A DNA stretch of 64,000 bases, from NCBI GenBank assembly GCA_022559985.1, contig JAFJTR010000001.1:1-64000 (forward strand). The letters run 5' to 3'. The notes under the pieces were generated by a model. The model made no database searches, had not been told where the DNA came from, and saw only the letters and a list, made by a program, of their open reading frames with translations. The translations under genes and the position numbers were made by a program. This document shows positions 21,042 through 33,344 of this stretch, one piece after another (within the stretch, counting starts at the first letter, position 1; every line of letters starts with the position of its first letter). The stretch comes from Parastagonospora avenae f. sp. tritici 18332-5. Its lineage: Eukaryota > Ascomycota > Dothideomycetes > Pleosporales > Phaeosphaeriaceae.

Positions 21042-21929
21042 ATGGTCAAGTACTATCCCTCTCTCAACGAGCATCATGTCGAGTTCATCACCGCACAGCC
21101 TCTCTTCTTCGTCGCAAGTGCCCCTTGGGCAGGCGAACACATCAATGTCTCCCCTAAAGGCCATTTGTCTCGCACGTTTTGCGTACTGGGTCCCAATACT
21201 GTCGCTTACCTCGACGCGACGGGCAGTGGCTGTGAAACCATTTCGCATGTCTACGAGAACGGTCGTGTCACCCTCATGTTCTGCTCCTTTGGGGCCTCGC
21301 CGCAAATCATGAGGCTGTTTTGTAAGGGTCGAGTCGTGGAGAAGTTCGACCATCATTACCAGGAGCTGAGAGCTAAAATGGCAACCGAGAACGGCGATGA
21401 CATCGACATGATTGGAGCTAGGGCCATCATTGTGCTGAAGATTCAGAAAGTGCAGACGAGTTGCGGATTCGGGGTGCCAATGTTGGACACAACAGTCGCA
21501 ACTCCAATCGAAGCCACAAGAGATGCGGTAACCATGGTCGAGCACGATGAAGACACAGCGGCCAACGATGGATGGAAGCCGCGCGAAACCATGGAGAAAT
21601 GGGCTCGAAAGATGCTCGAGAAGCAAGAGCTCATGGACTACCAAAAGAGATCGAATCACCAGTCACTCGATGGCCTACCAGGCATGTTGAGCGCTCGGCG
21701 TGCACTTGACCAGAATTTTGCTATAGAAGACACGAAAGCCTGGATCCGGAAAGTCGGCCGACAAGGAGATGCGGTCATGCTTGGTGTCGGCTTGGGCGTC
21801 CTACTCATGATCGTAGCCAGTGTCGTGGGTATTATCAGCATACGATTGCCCTTTATCCACCACTTCCTGAACTACCAGAGGCGACAAATGGGTGTACCAG
21901 AGGAGCCGTGGAACAAGTCGGAGCTTTAA
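21042..21929 (+). CDS. PNPOx-like FMN-binding protein with a C-terminal membrane anchor
   Basis: A single-exon gene of 295 residues. Residues 1-150 have the split-barrel fold signature of the pyridoxamine 5'-phosphate oxidase superfamily: FFVASAPWAGEHINVSPKG near the N-terminus, then VAYLDATGSGCETISHVYEN and GRVTLMFCSFGASPQIMRL. Fungal members of this group are conserved but uncharacterised, and their substrate is not known. Residues about 245-270 (GDAVMLGVGLGVLLMIVASV onward) form one strongly hydrophobic helix, so the protein is probably tail-anchored with the flavin domain in the cytosol. The last 25 residues are polar. The start lies in good context (CCAACATGG). Confidence 0.85.
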   Translation: MVKYYPSLNEHHVEFITAQPLFFVASAPWAGEHINVSPKGHLSRTFCVLGPNTVAYLDATGSGCETISHVYENGRVTLMFCSFGASPQIMRLFCKGRVVEKFDHHYQELRAKMATENGDDIDMIGARAIIVLKIQKVQTSCGFGVPMLDTTVATPIEATRDAVTMVEHDEDTAANDGWKPRETMEKWARKMLEKQELMDYQKRSNHQSLDGLPGMLSARRALDQNFAIEDTKAWIRKVGRQGDAVMLGVGLGVLLMIVASVVGIISIRLPFIHHFLNYQRRQMGVPEEPWNKSEL

Positions 21930-22223
21930 TGCCCTTAGGCTGGCCTCATTGATTGATCGCGAGATTTTCAGAAACATGTATATCACTACACCCGCTGTGG
22001 CGCGCAATTGAATGCACACCTAGGCGCCGCTTCAATAATGAGCACCAATGTCATGGGCACGTGACCACATGCTTATCAGCCTTTCCCGGTTCTCGTACCC
22101 CGCTTGTCTTCCCTCTTAAAAACTACCAACGTTACCAAAGCCCCAGCACTCGTGTTCGTTATCCACCCTGTTAAAGCAGGTAATTTTCAGTTAAGCTGAT
22201 TAGCCTATCAACCACTGCTTCTC

Positions 22224-23069
22224 ATGCTGCTCCTGCGGGTTGATGGCGACGACCGTTTCAGCCTTATTGAGTTTACCGGTCAAGACATTCCACCATACGC
22301 CATCCTGTCGCATACCTGGGGACCTGATCATGAGGAAGTCACATTCCAAGATATAATCAATGACACAGGCCAGCATAAAGCGGGGTATAACAGACTAGCA
22401 TTTTGCAGTACCCAGGCTGCAAAAGACGGCCTCGGATACTTCTGGGTTGATACGTGCTGCATCGATAAGTCTAGCAGTGCCGAGCTTACTGAGTCTATCA
22501 ATTCCATGTTTCAATGGTATAAGAACGCTCTAGTATGCTACGTGACTCTACAAGATCTAGATTCGACTGCTAGACTCGCTGCAGCACTTCCGCGCTGTCG
22601 CTGGTTCACTAGGGGATGGACGTTACAGGAGCTTCTGGCACCGGATGAGATCAAGTTCTATGACCGTACCTGGACTTGCATTGGCTCCAAGAAGACTTTG
22701 ACCCCTCTACTGTCAGCCATTACCAATATTTCGGAGGAGGTGCTTGCCAACAGGACTTTGGCTTCGACTTCAGTGGCTACCAAAATGTCATGGGCTGCGA
22801 ATCGAGAAACAAAACGCCCGGAAGATAGGGCATATTCGCTTCTTGGCATCTTCGATGTGAACATACCCTTGATCTACGGTGAAGGCGTGAAGGCGTTCCG
22901 GAGTGAAGGCGTTCCGGAGTGAAGGCGTTCCGGAGTGAAGGCGTTCCGGAGATTGCAAGAAGAGATCATCAAACGCTGCAACGACCTCACCATCTTTGCC
23001 TGGGAAACACCATCTGGAAAATCGTTATATCTGGGCGGACTATCCGATGGTCCTCGTCATGAAATTTAA
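22224..23069 (+). pseudogene. HET-domain (heterokaryon incompatibility) gene, broken
   Basis: The frame starts with the typical HET N-terminus (FSLIEFTGQDIPPYAILSHTWG) and contains the blocks YFWVDTCCIDKSSSAEL, SINSMFQWYKNA, RGWTLQELLAPDE and RAYSLLGIFDVNIPLIYGEG. After the last block, four tandem copies of a 16-bp unit at 22887-22950 cause a TGA at 22920-22922. Beyond the repeat the original frame resumes for 39 codons (RLQEEIIKRCNDLTIFAWE), then reaches a second stop at 23067-23069. Sequence after that gives no recognisable HET-protein C-terminus. HET proteins trigger cell death on fusion of unlike hyphae. The product, if made, would be a 232-residue truncated protein. Confidence 0.88.
22887..22950 (+). 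repeat. Four exact tandem copies of a 16-bp unit inside the HET gene
   Basis: The unit GTGAAGGCGTTCCGGA occurs at 22887, 22903, 22919 and 22935 without a mismatch. One copy encodes part of the normal HET sequence (VKAFR). The three extra copies add 48 bp, a multiple of three, but since 16 is not, each copy is read in a different frame. The third copy introduces TGA. Confidence 0.97.
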
Positions 23070-23811
23070 CGTTCGGCTCAATCAGACAACAGTCTCACCG
23101 GCGGTACTCTGCCACTACCTGAATTTCGGGCCAGTCTTCAAGATATTCAGCCAAGAGCAGTATCCTCAAGAGTTCGAAGTGATATCTCAAGCACGGTACA
23201 AACAAGACAGAATATATGTGCAGGAGTTAGATCTGCAAGCAAGAAGCATCCGAGCTATGACAAGTATGACAAGGGTTCAACATCATTGTATTTCCGTCCA
23301 AGTTCGACCGGGGACTTTGGAGACTTCTTTCGGGCCAGTAATTATCTCCGTCTTGGATCTAGAGATCATGAGTAGGGACATGCACAGACCACCTCCTCCG
23401 TGAGACGGGTACCTTTACACTCGCGCATGTGAAAAAAGGGGTCCGCTTCATAAGCTCTTACCAGGAGCTTTCTCAATTGATTGAGTGGCACTCAGAATAT
23501 CAGAGAGAGATCTGGTTTCGTAGAGCACAAAATGTAGCGTTTCTGGGGGGGCGGAAAATAACGTGTAGCCTCGGAGCAGACTTTAGGCATTGGCTAATTA
23601 GGAGTGCAGAGGTATTCAGTGGGAAGGTAAAAAGCCGAAGAATTGCTGTCTGAAACCCCGCACTTGTGTACATGACCTGCTGGATCGAGGTAACTAGACC
23701 AACAGTAGTCCACGTGCCACACTCCTCAGATCGGCGCGCAGACGCAGAAGCTAAAAAACATGAGTTCACAGACGTAACATCGTATGTTATATATTCGAGT
23801 GGTCAGACGAT
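23070..23811. other. Remnant after the HET pseudogene; promoter side of the tannase gene
   Basis: Short frames are present (for example 22996-23403 and 23429-23653) but none matches a family or continues the HET protein. This is most likely decayed HET C-terminal sequence followed by the tannase promoter. Confidence 0.45.
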
Positions 23812-25664
23812 ATGTACTCCTGGCGTATCATGGCCCGAACTTTAGTGTATTTGCTAATCTCTATGATTCAGCCTGGCGCAACGTGTCTGTACAGTTTTGA
23901 GCAAAGATGCCACGATCTCCGGCCGGAAAGAATTACTCCCAGCGCAACGATCAATATCCTCCAATTCGTCTCTTCTAACACAATTTTGACGTTAGCAGAT
24001 AACGATACAACATGCAACCGAAAAATCCAAGTTACTTCTGTAAACATTTGCCGCGTTGCATTGACGATCAAGACCTCCATGCAATCAAGTATTGTCTTCG
24101 AAGCCTGGTTGCCAGAACATTGGAATGGCCGGTTCCTTGCGACCGGCAATGGTGGCATTGATGGCTGTGAGTGATCCTCTTTCGCGGCTACCTCTTTAAC
24201 GAGTGTTTGCATGCCTGACACATGGATTTATTAGGTATCAAGTACGAGGACCTTGCATATACTTCGTCTCAGGGTTTCGCTGCTGTTGGTGCAAACAATG
24301 GCCACAACGGAACAGGCGGATTGCCCTTTTACAAACACCCTGAGACTGTCATTGATTTTGCGTGGAGATCGTAAGCAATGCACCACACCTATAGCGATGG
24401 CCATTGACTATCGCCTAGCCTACACACAAGCGTAGACGTTGGCAAGCAACTCACTAAAGCTTTGTACAGAACACCACACTCAAAATCTTACTATCTCGGC
24501 TGCTCACTTGGTGGGCGGCAAGGAATCGGAAGCGCAGAGAAGTTTCCGAACGACTTTGACGGTATCGTTGCAGGAGCACCAGGTGTCAATTTCAACAATC
24601 TCTACTCATGGAGGGCGCACTTTTTCCCGCTCACTGGCGCGATCGGCTCACAGGACTCTGTTGCGAGCAGTGCCTGGAAAACATGGATTCACGATGAAGT
24701 CTTGCGGCAGTGTGACATGATCGACGGCGTGAAAGATGGCATTATCGAGAATCCGAGCCTTTGTGACTTTGACCCATCGCAATTGCTGTGTGCAGGCAGC
24801 TCTGCGAAGAATTGCTTGACAAGAGTGCAGGTTCTGCAGCTGAGACAGATTTACAGCGATTATAAGTATCCAAACGGGCACATGATTTTCCCAGCCATGC
24901 AGCCTGGAAGTGAGGTCAACGCTGCGGATGGGTTATATGCCGGCACAGCATGGAGACCCTCTGAGGTACGCCATACCAACAATGTCCGCAACAAAACCCA
25001 CGCTGAAATACATACTCTTTCTAGGATTGGTTCAAATACGTCGTACACAGCGACCCATCATGGAATGCATCACGCTACGATTTTGGGGACGCTGCTGTAG
25101 CAGAGACACTGAATCCAGGCGGCATCCGCACCTTCCCATCCTCGCTCTCGAGGTTTGAGAGACGTGGAGGCAAGCTGCTTATCTTTCATGGCCGGCAAGA
25201 CAATCAGATAACATCATTCAACAGCGATCGCTTCTACAAACATCTCAAGGGTCAACGATCATACACAGACATGGATAAGTGGGTACGCTACTTCCAAATT
25301 TCTGGCATGAATCATTGCAGCACTGGCCCTGGGGCGTGGGTCCTCGGCCAAGGCGGAAACGCAGCAGCAGCTGGTATACCGTTTCACCCGGAAGCCAATG
25401 TGTTGAAGGCATTGGTGGACTGGGTGGAGCAGAGCGTTGCGCCTGTGCACATAGAAGGCACGAAGTTTGTAAACGATTCGGTGGCGATGGGGGTGGATTT
25501 TAAACGCCGGCATTGCAGGTGCATAACTCACAATGACCCTTTCTCAAGCTGAAGACTAATCGTGATCCTGTAGATATCCGTTGTACAATACATACATCGG
25601 CGGCGACCACAAGAGTGCTTCTAGTTGGGAATGCAGATATGGAAATACGACTGGAAAGCTGTGA
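23812..25664 (+). CDS. Secreted tannase / feruloyl esterase family enzyme
   Basis: Five exons: 23812-24166, 24235-24370, 24419-24965, 25025-25518 and 25574-25664, giving 540 residues (534 if translation starts at the second Met, 23830). All introns are GT-AG and 48-68 bp. The last exon supplies the conserved end (YPLYNTYIGG...SSWEC). A signal peptide (MARTLVYLLISMIQPGATC) is visible. The CS-D-HC motif of the family is intact: Cys192-Ser193 in GCSLGGRQG, Asp405 in GRQDNQI, and His443-Cys444 in NHCSTGPG. Other conserved blocks are WNGRFLATGNGG and GIVAGAPGVNFNNL. Enzymes of this family hydrolyse gallate or ferulate esters in plant material outside the cell. Which substrate applies cannot be told from sequence alone. 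Confidence 0.93.
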
Positions 25665-27527
25665 GGGACTCGGCATGTGTGCCTGTATCTTAAGCAATGA
25701 AGTAGAGATGTCTCTAGAAATTTGATCAATGCTTGCAACTCAGTGTGGTTAGTAGTGATATGTGGAGCTTATTGGACATGGCCACAACTGATGTAGTGCC
25801 TTCCTGGCGCTTAACACGATGCACAGGGATGCAGTGTCAAGGGACATGCAATCACGGCCATGAACCGGGTGTGGCCCCTAATCTTTTCGGTCAACATAAC
25901 ACTGTTGCACAGCATCAGCTCCTGATAGCTCAGGATCATCCGATAAAGCGAATGGTCCCGAGGTCTTCAACAAACTTCGGGATTGACAGGGCAGTGAATG
26001 TCTTGGGACGGTGCTTATGCTAAGAAGGCATTGTCCTGCCCAGGTGAAGAATGCCATATCATATATGTGCCTCCGCGGCGCCGCAACTACCTCAAAGCCA
26101 ATCGCAAGGTCTAGTAAGTCCTCATGATTTCGCGTGCTATCTGCGTTTCATTAGAAGCCAAAATCCTTGATTAGATTACTCAAGGAGGTAAGCGATCGAG
26201 CGCGAACTCATCAATATCGTTTCAAGTGCGCCGCCGCTCTCGAGCTGTAGAAAAAGCGAGAGATAGGTAATGTAGTAAGACTGCGACAATGGTCCAAGAC
26301 ACAGAGCGAAATCTTCAGATAGAGCTGCGACTTACTCTAGGAAGTCTTGTAACTTTTCTCAAGATAGCTGTAAGTAGAACCTCTCGATACCAGACTAGCA
26401 ATACGGATGTGCGCATGGTATTCTAGAGCGGCTAGGACTCACTTTCCTTGCGAATCGCTTAGAAGGTGTGCCGCGTTGGCATCGCTCCATTACTCCCGAC
26501 ACCACCTCACTGCCTTGCTGCCGCCCCCACATGTCTAAATACATATCCAGACCTTACATACACCGCCCATGGTTGCAAGAGCGTGTGAAGGTGTAGACGC
26601 GCGCTTCTTCTCCTTCGCAAGCTTGCAGGCTTGGAACTCCCCGCTTCGGGTATTGAGTTCGTGGTTGACCGGCACTTGCAGCTAATCAGACTGGTAATCT
26701 CCACACCACCACCAGGACTAGCAGGACCTGCGATAGGGCTGAGGCAAGATCTGACATGCGTTGAAAGTCAATCCCGGGCCGCACGGCAGATGGGGCGGAC
26801 CGAGATGAGTGACTTGGGGCCAGGGTGGATGTCCATTGGCTTTCATCCTTCTATTCCTCCATTCACCGAGACACACTCTTTCCATCTAAGCTCTGGCTGA
26901 AGAAATCATATAACAGGAAGTGGGCATTGCGACGCCGCAATGCGACATAACATGCTTACGACTTAATGGCCAGAAGACGATGCGTTCGTTTGCGGATCTC
27001 AGGTACACCTGAAGACTTATTACTTCGGTCTCTAGAATTGAATGAGTGCCATCCCGTTGGCTTGGAAGATATCATGTTGACAGATTGAATACCGATGCGA
27101 TGCCTTTGTCCAGAGGGAACTTGCAGCACGCTGTGCAAGGCTGCAAGGGCGGAGTGCTGTGCTATTTCTGGCCTATCCAGCGACCGAGACCCTCAAGCGC
27201 CGGCCCTGCATCGTGTCTTATCCTGTGTCCAGTCAGGTGAGTGACTTATCTTTAGTTTGCTTCCATCTCAATGTGGTGGTGATTCGCCACAAAGCTCGGC
27301 GACTGACCTCTACAAGCAGGATACAGCAGACTTTGACCCGACTGGAATATAGATTGAGAAGCGCTCACCCTGATAGAAATTTCACATCGGTTGCTTTGCG
27401 AACATAGGCTCTTTTCGCCTCTCTGCGTCAAAAGAATTATTCGCTGGCTTTCAATTCTCTCGAAGAGACATCACCGGGTTACCTGAAGCAGACTAGCCGA
27501 TTTTCCGAACCTCAATCTCATATCAAC
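25665..27527. other. Intergenic, 1.9 kb; no supported gene
   Basis: I see only short frames lacking start context and family resemblance. The base composition is ordinary, with no RIP signature and no repeat structure. The last few hundred bases are the likely promoter of the DUF6594 gene. Confidence 0.5.
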
Positions 27528-28488
27528 ATGTCTTCTACTGGCGCTCAAGGGTACAGCTCTTTCTATCAACATATCGCTATAAGCCCCGAACTTGGCAACT
27601 TTCGACGTTTCGGGGCTTACTGGGCCAAGAGAGTCCACGATGAGACTGCTGAGCTGCTCGCTTGCATAGATGAACTCGATGAAGAGATCAAAGGAATTCC
27701 CCATTTGGACACGCAGACGGTCTTGGACTGTCCCAAGAGAATCATACAGGAGAATTTCCCGGAAACTCAGTACAGGCGTTTGTACCAACTTTGGAACAGT
27801 TATGAAAAGGCTCTCATGAAATATGGTACGTTCGCCAAGGCTGGTACTGGTCAGCTCGTCCTCAAAGCAAACACTGATGTTAACATATCTAGGCGAGATC
27901 TTATGTATGAGCGAGCGTATCATGAATCTTCCTACACAGGACAAGTTCAATACAGAGAAATTGCTCCGCTGGAAGTTGCCGCATTACAAACCCCTCTTCG
28001 ACCAAGATGAGTTTGTTCCAACTGGAGAGGAGGCCAAGAGGTACCAAGGCGACCCGGCCATCACCGACACCTGTGCTTGGAGAAACTTTGCCCATGACGA
28101 CTTTCTGACGAATCGCTTCCTGCAGGCCAGTCCTTGGATTGACAAGCAGGTGCTGGCTCGTTGGCGGCGGTATGTTCCTGGTAGGAAACCTACCGACCTT
28201 CAGTTCCCATCAACTTTGCATTACAAAAAAGCTGTCAAAGCACTGGATACGGTGACCTGTGCGCTCGCATCAGTCATGTTGGCGATCACCGTTATTGTGC
28301 TAAAGGTCGTTCGCCATTTGACTATCCGTATCTTGCTCACAGCCATCTTCGGGACGCTGTTCGCGGTTTTTCTGAAAACAATGGCTGGAAGTTTGACTAG
28401 AGGAGAGGTATTTGCCGCGACAGCAGCCTTCTACGCAGTTGCAGTCGTTTTTCTCAGCAACACAAACAGTGAATGTGCGTGCCGATGA
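27528..28488 (+). CDS. DUF6594 domain membrane protein
   Basis: Two exons, 27528-27825 and 27893-28488, with a 67-bp GTACGT...TAG intron, encode 297 residues. The N-terminal part (ISPELGNFRRFGAYWAKRV, then AELLACIDELDEEI) and the coiled region after it fit DUF6594, a large family found almost only in filamentous fungi. The C-terminus has hydrophobic helices near residues 210-230, 237-256 and 262-282 (TVTCALASVMLAITVIVLKV, TIRILLTAIFGTLFAVFL, VFAATAAFYAVAVVFL), again typical. The function of the family is unknown. The start MSSTGAQGYSSFY is the first Met. Confidence 0.88.
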
Positions 28489-29345
28489 GTATTGGGTGGT
28501 CTTGTGGTGAGTAGGTGATGACGAGACGTCGGTGCCCTTCGAGAGGTACGTGCGCGCTAGTCTCCTTGAGTCTTAACCACATACGGTAGGCCACTTGGTC
28601 GTTTCTATTGTCAGCCTTGTTTAAAGGCGAGTTCTTGCTTCTACCGCTCTGGCTAGCTTTTGGCCGTTCCGTGTGTATTGTCATTCAAGTATCAGAAATA
28701 CGCGTATGTGCTGGCCGCATACACTATCAAACCAACTCGCACGTTCTTATCACATCTCCCTCCAGCAAGAAATCTTATACTCGCCTAGAGAGTGTCGTAG
28801 ACTGGTCGATGAGAGTCTCCTTTGCGTCGCTGCACACCGCTTCTACCCCTTCCTAAGCCTACAACACCGCATATCCGCGCCGCACCCTGTCATGCAGATT
28901 TCTCGACGGTCAGAGATGCAGCCTGCATCCGGCTCTGCAAAATCGATCAACTATAACCGTGGAGGCGACAAGTACACTTCACAGGTCTGAAGCTGCGTCA
29001 ACTGGTGTTTTAGTCACACTAGGCCCATTGTCAAGACACGGCTAGACCGTACGACGCGTTGTTGATCACCCAGGGCTTCTCAGCTTGGCGCAGCAGGTCA
29101 GGTCTAGTCAACTTTCCGACATGCCGACAGGTTCGAACGGGCCCTGGAGCGCAATGGTCTCCCCGTTGACGCGACGAAGAAGCGAAGTCAACCACATTGG
29201 GAAAATATGGTTAGCCTTGAACAGCCTCCCACATCTAAATGCATATATATAGCCCCGACGCAAAATTCCCAGAACCAACATCTCAGCGTCTAGTTCCTCT
29301 CATTGCTCTCAACCATACTCTTGTCACCTACTGTGCACGATCAAG
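28489..29345. other. Intergenic; promoter of the gene at 29346
   Basis: No gene was recognised. A TATA-like ATATATATAG lies at 29243-29252, about 95 bp before the start at 29346, and a pyrimidine-rich stretch lies between them. Confidence 0.5.
29243..29252 (+). promoter_or_regulatory. TATA box candidate for the gene at 29346
   Basis: ATATATATAG is followed by a CT/CA-rich leader and a start in good context (TCAAGATGG). Position and context fit a fungal core promoter; assignment is inference. Confidence 0.45.
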
Positions 29346-29887
29346 ATGGCAGCCACCGGTTTAATCCTCATGTCTGGTCCTGGCCTCAGAGGTATGACAT
29401 ATCTAGCTCAAATCACGATATCACACTGACTGTCAGAAGTGCCGTTTGGCAAAGAGCATCGTCCGATATCTAGGACACTGAAGAAGTCGCCTCTGCCCAC
29501 TGTCCCCGCAGCACAAGCATCGAAAGCCGCGGCATCCCAACCCCCAGGGGACGCGGCACCCTCCGTCTCTCAACCGTCGAACAGCAAGTAGTTGTTCATC
29601 CGGAGCCACTCCGTAGCTGCCCAGACAACGGCTACTGATACCGTACGAACATTTTCTACTCCACATGTAGACCTGACTCACGAATCTCAAGTCTTGCAGC
29701 AAAGTTCAAGGTTGGTAAGACTATCTCAGGAGAGTCGTTCCTCAAGAGCGTTGGTCTAGTATCTCAAAAGGCTTCGGGTAAAATGGCACGCATACCTCGA
29801 ACACATCATGAAAAGGCTACACATAGTTTTGAGAGAAGAGCAATCACACATAGAGCCAATACAAACATCTTCTCCGTCGCTTGTTGA
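29346..29887 (+). CDS. Short basic protein, hypothetical, three exons
   Basis: Exons 29346-29391, 29437-29587 and 29671-29887 join in frame across introns of 45 and 83 bp (GTATGA...CAG, GTAGTT...TAG) to give 137 residues. A TATA box and CT-rich leader precede it. The product is basic and Ser/Ala/Pro-rich in the middle (SPLPTVPAAQASKAAASQPP), and ends in a Lys/Arg/His-rich third. No signal peptide, membrane helix or known domain is seen. If intron 2 were retained the protein would end after 66 residues at the TAG 29589-29591. I do not recognise it. The promoter features and the splice joins support a real gene, but homologs are needed. Confidence 0.45.
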
Positions 29888-32800
29888 CAGCAAGAACCAG
29901 CAAGATTGTGCATGACAAAGACGGGATGGGTAGTTTTCTAGCCAAGATCTCGCATTCCCTTATGCCTACTCAACATCGAAGAATACGAACGTCGAACTAA
30001 AAAACTCTATTATAACAGCAGTACTGCTCTAGTGCCTCAGTTGCGCCACACCCCCTATCATCTCCGTTGAGCAGCGCAACTGATAATGCTTAGAGCCGTT
30101 AACATACACACAGCACCTCTGCTCTGCATTGCTCCGACGACGTCCACCCAGAGTTTGATCGAGCCTAACCATCCATGCGCTATTGTGGGTGTGAGGTAGT
30201 GTCGACGTCGCAAGAGGCTGACATTACGGGCCGTCACGCGCGCATGAGAGCGATGGGTATTGACGCGATCGTTCGGTTGGTAGTTGTCTCGGTAGTTCAC
30301 TGCGAGCAGTAGGGTTGTACCTTGGGCGACAATGCGGCCAGCTCGGCGTGGTAGGTCCGATGGGGGTAGTGTGACCCGAGGTCAATTGAGGAACTTAGCT
30401 ATGGTCTTGGGGTATATGAATCAGCAATGCCCTTCTTGAAATTGGTAGCACGGTCGATGGGCATTCCGTAACGAAGCGCAAAAGCTGTACTTACACGCTA
30501 TGCCTCCAAGAGATATCGATGGCTAATTGTGCTGCCCTGCATCGTACGGGGGCAGCAATGGACATTAAGTTCCGAGTGACGAGGAAGAGATGGTAACGAT
30601 CAACGCGTTAGATTCGTACAAAGAAGACAAGAGGCGAGGTCAGGAGTAAGCAAGGCGACAACGAGACAGCCTCGTGTGTGGCCCCAAATTGGCCCCTCGA
30701 TAAGGAGGCAATGGCGTACTTTGGCAAGGCGAAGTAGCTCACGTGCGCGCAACTGACCTGGGAGAGTTGTACCTAATCACCTGGTGCAAACGGCCATTTG
30801 TTTGGATGGTCTTTTCTGTTCCCATGACTACACTGCTGTACCAGCTATGTGGTCGGAACGCTCTCCAGCCTACCATAAGGTCCAATACACAGCGAGACAG
30901 GATCCTTCGTGGGGACTCATCCGAGGAGACAGAACACAGGGAGCGTTTGGTATCTAAGATGGGTCGTCCCAACCATTCGCCTGTAACCCGCACATTCGAA
31001 ACGCGGCGGTTGCACATCAATACGCAATAATAGCCCTGTCATCCCAACCACTTCTGAATTGCACCGACTTTGCGTTGATCCCGCTCTCGCATTCCCCATG
31101 GTATGCACTGGTGTGATGGGCACTGTCCGGCCAATTATTGGTAGGCGGAGACCCGACTCTTGAAGCGACTGCGCACTTTTGAAGTCGTCCTTCGTGAAGC
31201 TAGTCCAATCTTTCCTCACCGGTAGCTATGGGCCGCTTCGGTTGCGCGGACGCTCGCGATGGCCGTTGGCATACCCCATATAGGCCCCTGCGTGTCGTGT
31301 GGCGTCAATCCCGGTACGAAGGGCCACGATCACCTCAACAGTCTGGACAACTGCATTAATTGTGCAGTGTGCTAAATCATCCTTCATCTGTTTTGAAGCG
31401 CAAACATAGGGCAAGGTGCTGGGTCGTTCGGTATCTGCTTTGCACCCGAGATGGTTACAATACCAATCCTCCGGAGACACCACCTACAGCTCTGTTCAAC
31501 TTCACTTCGCGAGACGGAGGCTGAGCTGCTTCGGCTGGGATTTTATGCATCGGCCGGATCCTCTAAGCGATGATCCTTCGCCTGTTGCCTGCATTTCCTT
31601 GAGCAAGGGGCCGTGCCTGAAGCAATTGATAGGCAACAATAATATCCAATCGTCAAACTCTTCTGATTCGGTTTTCGACGTCATCGCGCCTTTTGCGGTG
31701 TGCTCAACGATATGTACAGGTAGATCCAGACCTGACAGACCTGAGATGGTTTACTTGGAAAGGATGGTTCGTGTCGTACCGCCTAGAAGGCGCTCGTCCT
31801 GGGTGATGGCCCCCAGCAAGCGCTTGAGTGGCTCTTGGGCTAGTCGACGCCTGCTGATGTTTCGGTAGTGCATTCGAGGTCTTGATGTCAATCCAAAAGC
31901 ACTCGCAACGATACATTCTCGCGCGTTCATCCGCTACTAGCGCGCGTGAGCGGCCTAGGTATCTTCGCATGCTGCTCACAATCGAGCTATGGCCTGCTCT
32001 TCACAACGCTACGTGTTGACCATGCCAACGCTCGTTAGGTTTGGCCGGAAGACGGGAAGGTGTGGCTGACACCGTGTGGTAACACGATTGCCTTCTGTTT
32101 CTTCTTTTGTCACGAGTCGAGGAGTGGTAGTCGTTTTCCCTTAAGGCAAATCTTTCTTACTCGTTAAGCTAATTCAGTCATTTTTTCGTCGAGTAGAATC
32201 TTTGCAAGTCTGCTCTCTTTGACGTCTGACGTACTCCAGGGACCAGAGTTTCCGCTTTTTAGGTAAGCAAAGTATAACAGCAATGGCAGTCTAGCCATTC
32301 CGTGCAAGTCCTGTTTAGGATTGACAGTCTGGCTCCGAAGGTCGTGTCTGAAAATCGAACTCGAGCAGACTTGGAATTATCGCCTTTTCACAACTGAGGA
32401 TGTCTTTGCCGCCATGTTCTCGTGAAATTGAGCTGGTTTTGTGTCGTTGTAGCTGTCTTATCGAGATATCAAGGGGCCTTTGACGTTGGCAAAGACCTCG
32501 AGAGTGCCCACGTGGCCACACAGTTGGGAGCTGTTCATTATCGGGCAATGCTTCACACCTGCGCACTTGCGCGCTTCGTAATAGATTGTAGAATAGCCTC
32601 AAGAAGAAGCAGAAGTCTGCATCGTGGAATCTTTTGCTCAGCGGCCAGTTGTGAGGTCTAGATACAGTTGCGGTCGCGATTGGTGAAACCGTTTTAGCGC
32701 ACCTGCCTTCACCCCACTTTCTAAGGACGTTAGGCCGAAACCCGTTAGTGTATTAACTCCTGCGATATAGCAAGACAGCAAGTATGCGACCACATATGCT

Positions 32801-33344
32801 GTATCGTCTCACTTACGTCAATAGTCACGGCATGTCCACATGCGAAACCTGAGATACTTGCATCCCATGGTTGTCTTTGCGAAACCTAGTGCTGAGCTGG
32901 GAAGGCCAGCGAGTACCATGTCACTCTACAGATACTACATGCACCTCACGCCAAGTTGGTACTCATTTGAAACCGGGCACAGCCAAGGACAATTGGACTT
33001 GTCCCTAAACAAGCCGTTCAATTACATCGGAATAACGGAACGCTCTTTGCTTATGCGGCATGCGTGCCTTTCGACAGTGACCACGACACTCCTCCTAGCT
33101 ATGCAATTGATCTTGCTACCTCTTTGTAAACTAGCTCAAAGATATATATAATCAGATGTGCTCTGCAGTAAAGATCGGAAGAATGACGGCAGAGGGATAG
33201 GAACCACACAGGAACGTTGACGTCATCCCGTCGACCTCTCCCACCCTCCCCACTACATACATCCTACACTTATACCCATCTGCACTGCCCAGAACCCAAG
33301 CCCTTGGCACCATCGTTACTCTAATCCCACCTCCCACCGCCATC
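29888..33344. other. Intergenic, 3.5 kb; no supported gene
   Basis: Scattered short frames exist on both strands, none with start context plus splice continuity or a recognisable family. There is no RIP-like stop pattern and no LTR or inverted repeat that I can see. A TATA-like GATATATATA at 33141-33150 may serve the gene at 33345. Confidence 0.5.
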
